DNA from: Collinsella sp. TF05-9AC
GTDB taxonomy: Bacteria; Actinomycetota; Coriobacteriia; Coriobacteriales; Coriobacteriaceae
Assembly: GCF_003438495.1 (NCBI RefSeq)
Contig: NZ_QSSH01000015.1
Location: 5,364-48,557 of the forward strand
Direction: 5' to 3'
DNA length: 43,194 bases
Shown: piece by piece, positions 41,940 to 43,194 of the stretch
How the letters are laid out: each line of letters begins with the position of its first letter
Numbering within the stretch: position 1 is the stretch's first letter
Notes under the pieces: generated by a model
Told to the model about the DNA's origin: nothing
Seen by the model: the letters and a program-made list of their open reading frames with translations, nothing else
Database searches by the model: none
Made by a program: the position numbers and the translations under genes

Positions 41940-42992
41940 ATGACTGTCGAGAAGAAGGATATCGATTGGGGTAGCCTCGGCTTTGGCTACATGAAGACCG
42001 ATTACAGCTACGAGGCCCATTGGAAGGACGGCGAGTGGGACGAGGGCGGCCTGACCACCGACCACACCCTGCATGTCTCCGAGTGCGGTGGCATCTTCCA
42101 TTACTGCCAGGAGGTCTTTGAGGGCCTGAAGGCCTACACCGCCGAGGACGGCAGCATCGTCTGCTTCCGTCCCGACATGAACGCCGAGCGTATGTACAAC
42201 TCCGCCCAGCGCCTCGAGATGCCCCCGTTCCCCAAGGACAAGTTCGTTGAGGCCGTCAAGCAGGTCGTTTCTGCCAACGCCGCATGGGTTCCGCCCTTCG
42301 GCTCTGGCGCAACCCTGTATGTGCGTCCGTTTATGATCGGCTCCGGTGACGTGATCGGCGTGGCTCCCGCTCCTGAGTACACGTTCCGCATTCTCGTGAC
42401 CCCGGTCGGTCCGTACTTTAAGGGTGGCCTCAAGCCCGTCAAGCTGCGCGTTTCCGAGTACGACCGCGCCGCACCGCACGGCACCGGCAACATCAAGGCC
42501 GGCCTGAACTACGCCATGTCCCTCAAGCCCACGATGGAGGCCCATCGCGAGGGCTATGCCGAGAACCTGTATCTCGACTCCGAGTCCCGCACCTATGTCG
42601 AGGAGACCGGTGGCGCCAACGTCCTGTTCGTGAAAGAGGATGGCACGCTCGTCGTTCCGCAGTCGCACACCGACTCCATCCTGCCCTCCATCACCCGTCG
42701 TTCGCTCGTTCAGGTCGCTCAGGACCTGGGCATGACCGTTGACCAGCGTCCCGTCGAGTGGGCCGAGGTCAAGGCCGGTACCTTTGTCGAGTGCGGCCTG
42801 TGCGGCACCGCTGCCGTCATCTCCCCGGTTGGCGAGATCGACAACAAGGTTTACGGCGCCGACGAGACCGTGACCTTCCCGGCTGGCTACACCGAGATCG
42901 GCCCTGTGATGAAGAAGCTTCGCGAGACCCTGACGGGCATCCAGTCCGGTGCTGTCGAGGACAAGCACGACTGGGTTTACACCGTCGCGTAA
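41940..42992 (+). CDS. ilvE: Branched-chain amino-acid aminotransferase
   Basis: 350 residues, the longer class IV form. Transfers amino groups between glutamate and the keto acids of Leu, Ile and Val. The Schiff-base lysine is Lys186 in GTGNIKAGLNYA. Other family segments are YCQEVFEGLKAY, FRPDMNAERM, LYVRPFMIGSG, YVEETGGANVLFV and ECGLCGTAAVISPVGEI. The ATG at 41940 has AAGGAG upstream. It stands alone; other branched-chain biosynthesis genes are not in the window. The shared dyad with the amino-acid transporter suggests amino-acid-responsive control. Confidence 0.95.
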   Translation: MTVEKKDIDWGSLGFGYMKTDYSYEAHWKDGEWDEGGLTTDHTLHVSECGGIFHYCQEVFEGLKAYTAEDGSIVCFRPDMNAERMYNSAQRLEMPPFPKDKFVEAVKQVVSANAAWVPPFGSGATLYVRPFMIGSGDVIGVAPAPEYTFRILVTPVGPYFKGGLKPVKLRVSEYDRAAPHGTGNIKAGLNYAMSLKPTMEAHREGYAENLYLDSESRTYVEETGGANVLFVKEDGTLVVPQSHTDSILPSITRRSLVQVAQDLGMTVDQRPVEWAEVKAGTFVECGLCGTAAVISPVGEIDNKVYGADETVTFPAGYTEIGPVMKKLRETLTGIQSGAVEDKHDWVYTVA

Positions 42993-43013
42993 GCTGTCTT
43001 ACCTATCCGGGCA

Positions 43014-43128
43014 GAGAGCAAGTTCCCTCCCGGCGCGTCCTCGGACATGCAAGAAGCCCTAGCTGCGCACTTCGTGCGGCGAGGGCTTCTTGCGTCCTGC
43101 GGAGTGCGCCGGGAGGGAGCTTGCTCTC
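43014..43128. repeat. 115-bp nested palindromic element after ilvE
   Basis: Outer arms 43014-43036 and 43106-43128 match over 23 bp with one G-T pair. Middle arms 43049-43060 and 43082-43093 match over 12 bp. A 5-bp apical stem (CGCAC, 43066-43070) has a TTC loop. No T tract follows. It could end ilvE transcription by structure or be a mobile palindromic element. Confidence 0.7.
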
Positions 43129-43194
43129 CGCCCTGCGGGCTCGGCGATGTCACAACGAACAATAATTAATCTGAATTAAAGATGGTGCGGGGCC

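Overview
The window looks like a chromosomal segment of a Collinsella-like member of the Coriobacteriia (Actinomycetota). I infer this from the high GC content, the tilS-hpt-ftsH order, the actinobacterial-style EF-G paralogue and the style of the intergenic repeats; no rRNA, tRNA or other marker gene is present to prove it. I recognise 38 protein-coding genes, mostly in short operons. Most have clear Shine-Dalgarno sequences, and many end at strong hairpin terminators. There is no prophage, CRISPR array or intact insertion sequence.

Layout. 1-1,380: a tail-anchored hypothetical protein (-) and an Hsp20 chaperone. 1,379-6,650: a WalJ/YycJ-type metallo-beta-lactamase-fold protein (-), divergent from tilS, hpt and ftsH. 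6,660-10,490: an aminotransferase, a PHP-domain protein and a TrmA/RlmD-family RNA methyltransferase (-). 10,590-13,310: a polar amino-acid ABC transporter (binding lipoprotein, permease, ATPase) behind a 41-bp perfect inverted repeat. 13,550-16,745: a divergent EF-G paralogue and a secreted or anchored DNA/RNA nuclease (-). 16,860-24,360: a LacI regulator (-) divergent from a six-gene sugar operon: PTS EIIBC, a GatZ/KbaZ-like protein, an FSA-type transaldolase, the two halves of a transketolase, and PTS EIIA. 24,360-25,090: about 800 bp without an intact gene, holding an array of TCTCTCTAAA motifs, a probable decayed winged-helix gene end, two copies of a dispersed repeat and a long rod-like hairpin. 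25,090-28,020: larE (-), a HAD phosphatase and a second LacI regulator (-). 28,020-30,240: glmS behind a perfect operator-like dyad. 30,290-33,710: a GntR regulator (-) divergent from a YeiH-family membrane protein, then a degenerate NtrC-like regulator with a Fis-type DNA-binding end. 33,790-35,600: two uncharacterised small proteins and a nitroreductase (-). 35,640-40,035: a MarR regulator translationally coupled to two ABC exporter half-transporters. 40,070-42,992: cysE (-), a DedA-family protein and ilvE, followed by a 115-bp palindromic element.

How the parts fit. The sugar operon encodes uptake and phosphorylation of a sugar (EIIA and EIIBC), a probable ketose-phosphate-modifying GatZ-like enzyme, and transaldolase plus transketolase to feed the product into the pentose-phosphate pool. 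The lack of the usual GatY/KbaY partner makes the GatZ step the least certain and most interesting. The amino-acid transporter and ilvE share a 16-bp dyad motif near their promoters, suggesting common control by an unidentified regulator. The MarR-ABC-ABC unit has the layout of an inducible drug or peptide efflux system.

Between genes the window is rich in short palindromic elements, many carrying a GGGAC core. These, together with the 24.4-25.1 kb gene-free region, are where undescribed biology is most likely. All functional calls come from reading motifs and context by eye; no homology search was run.
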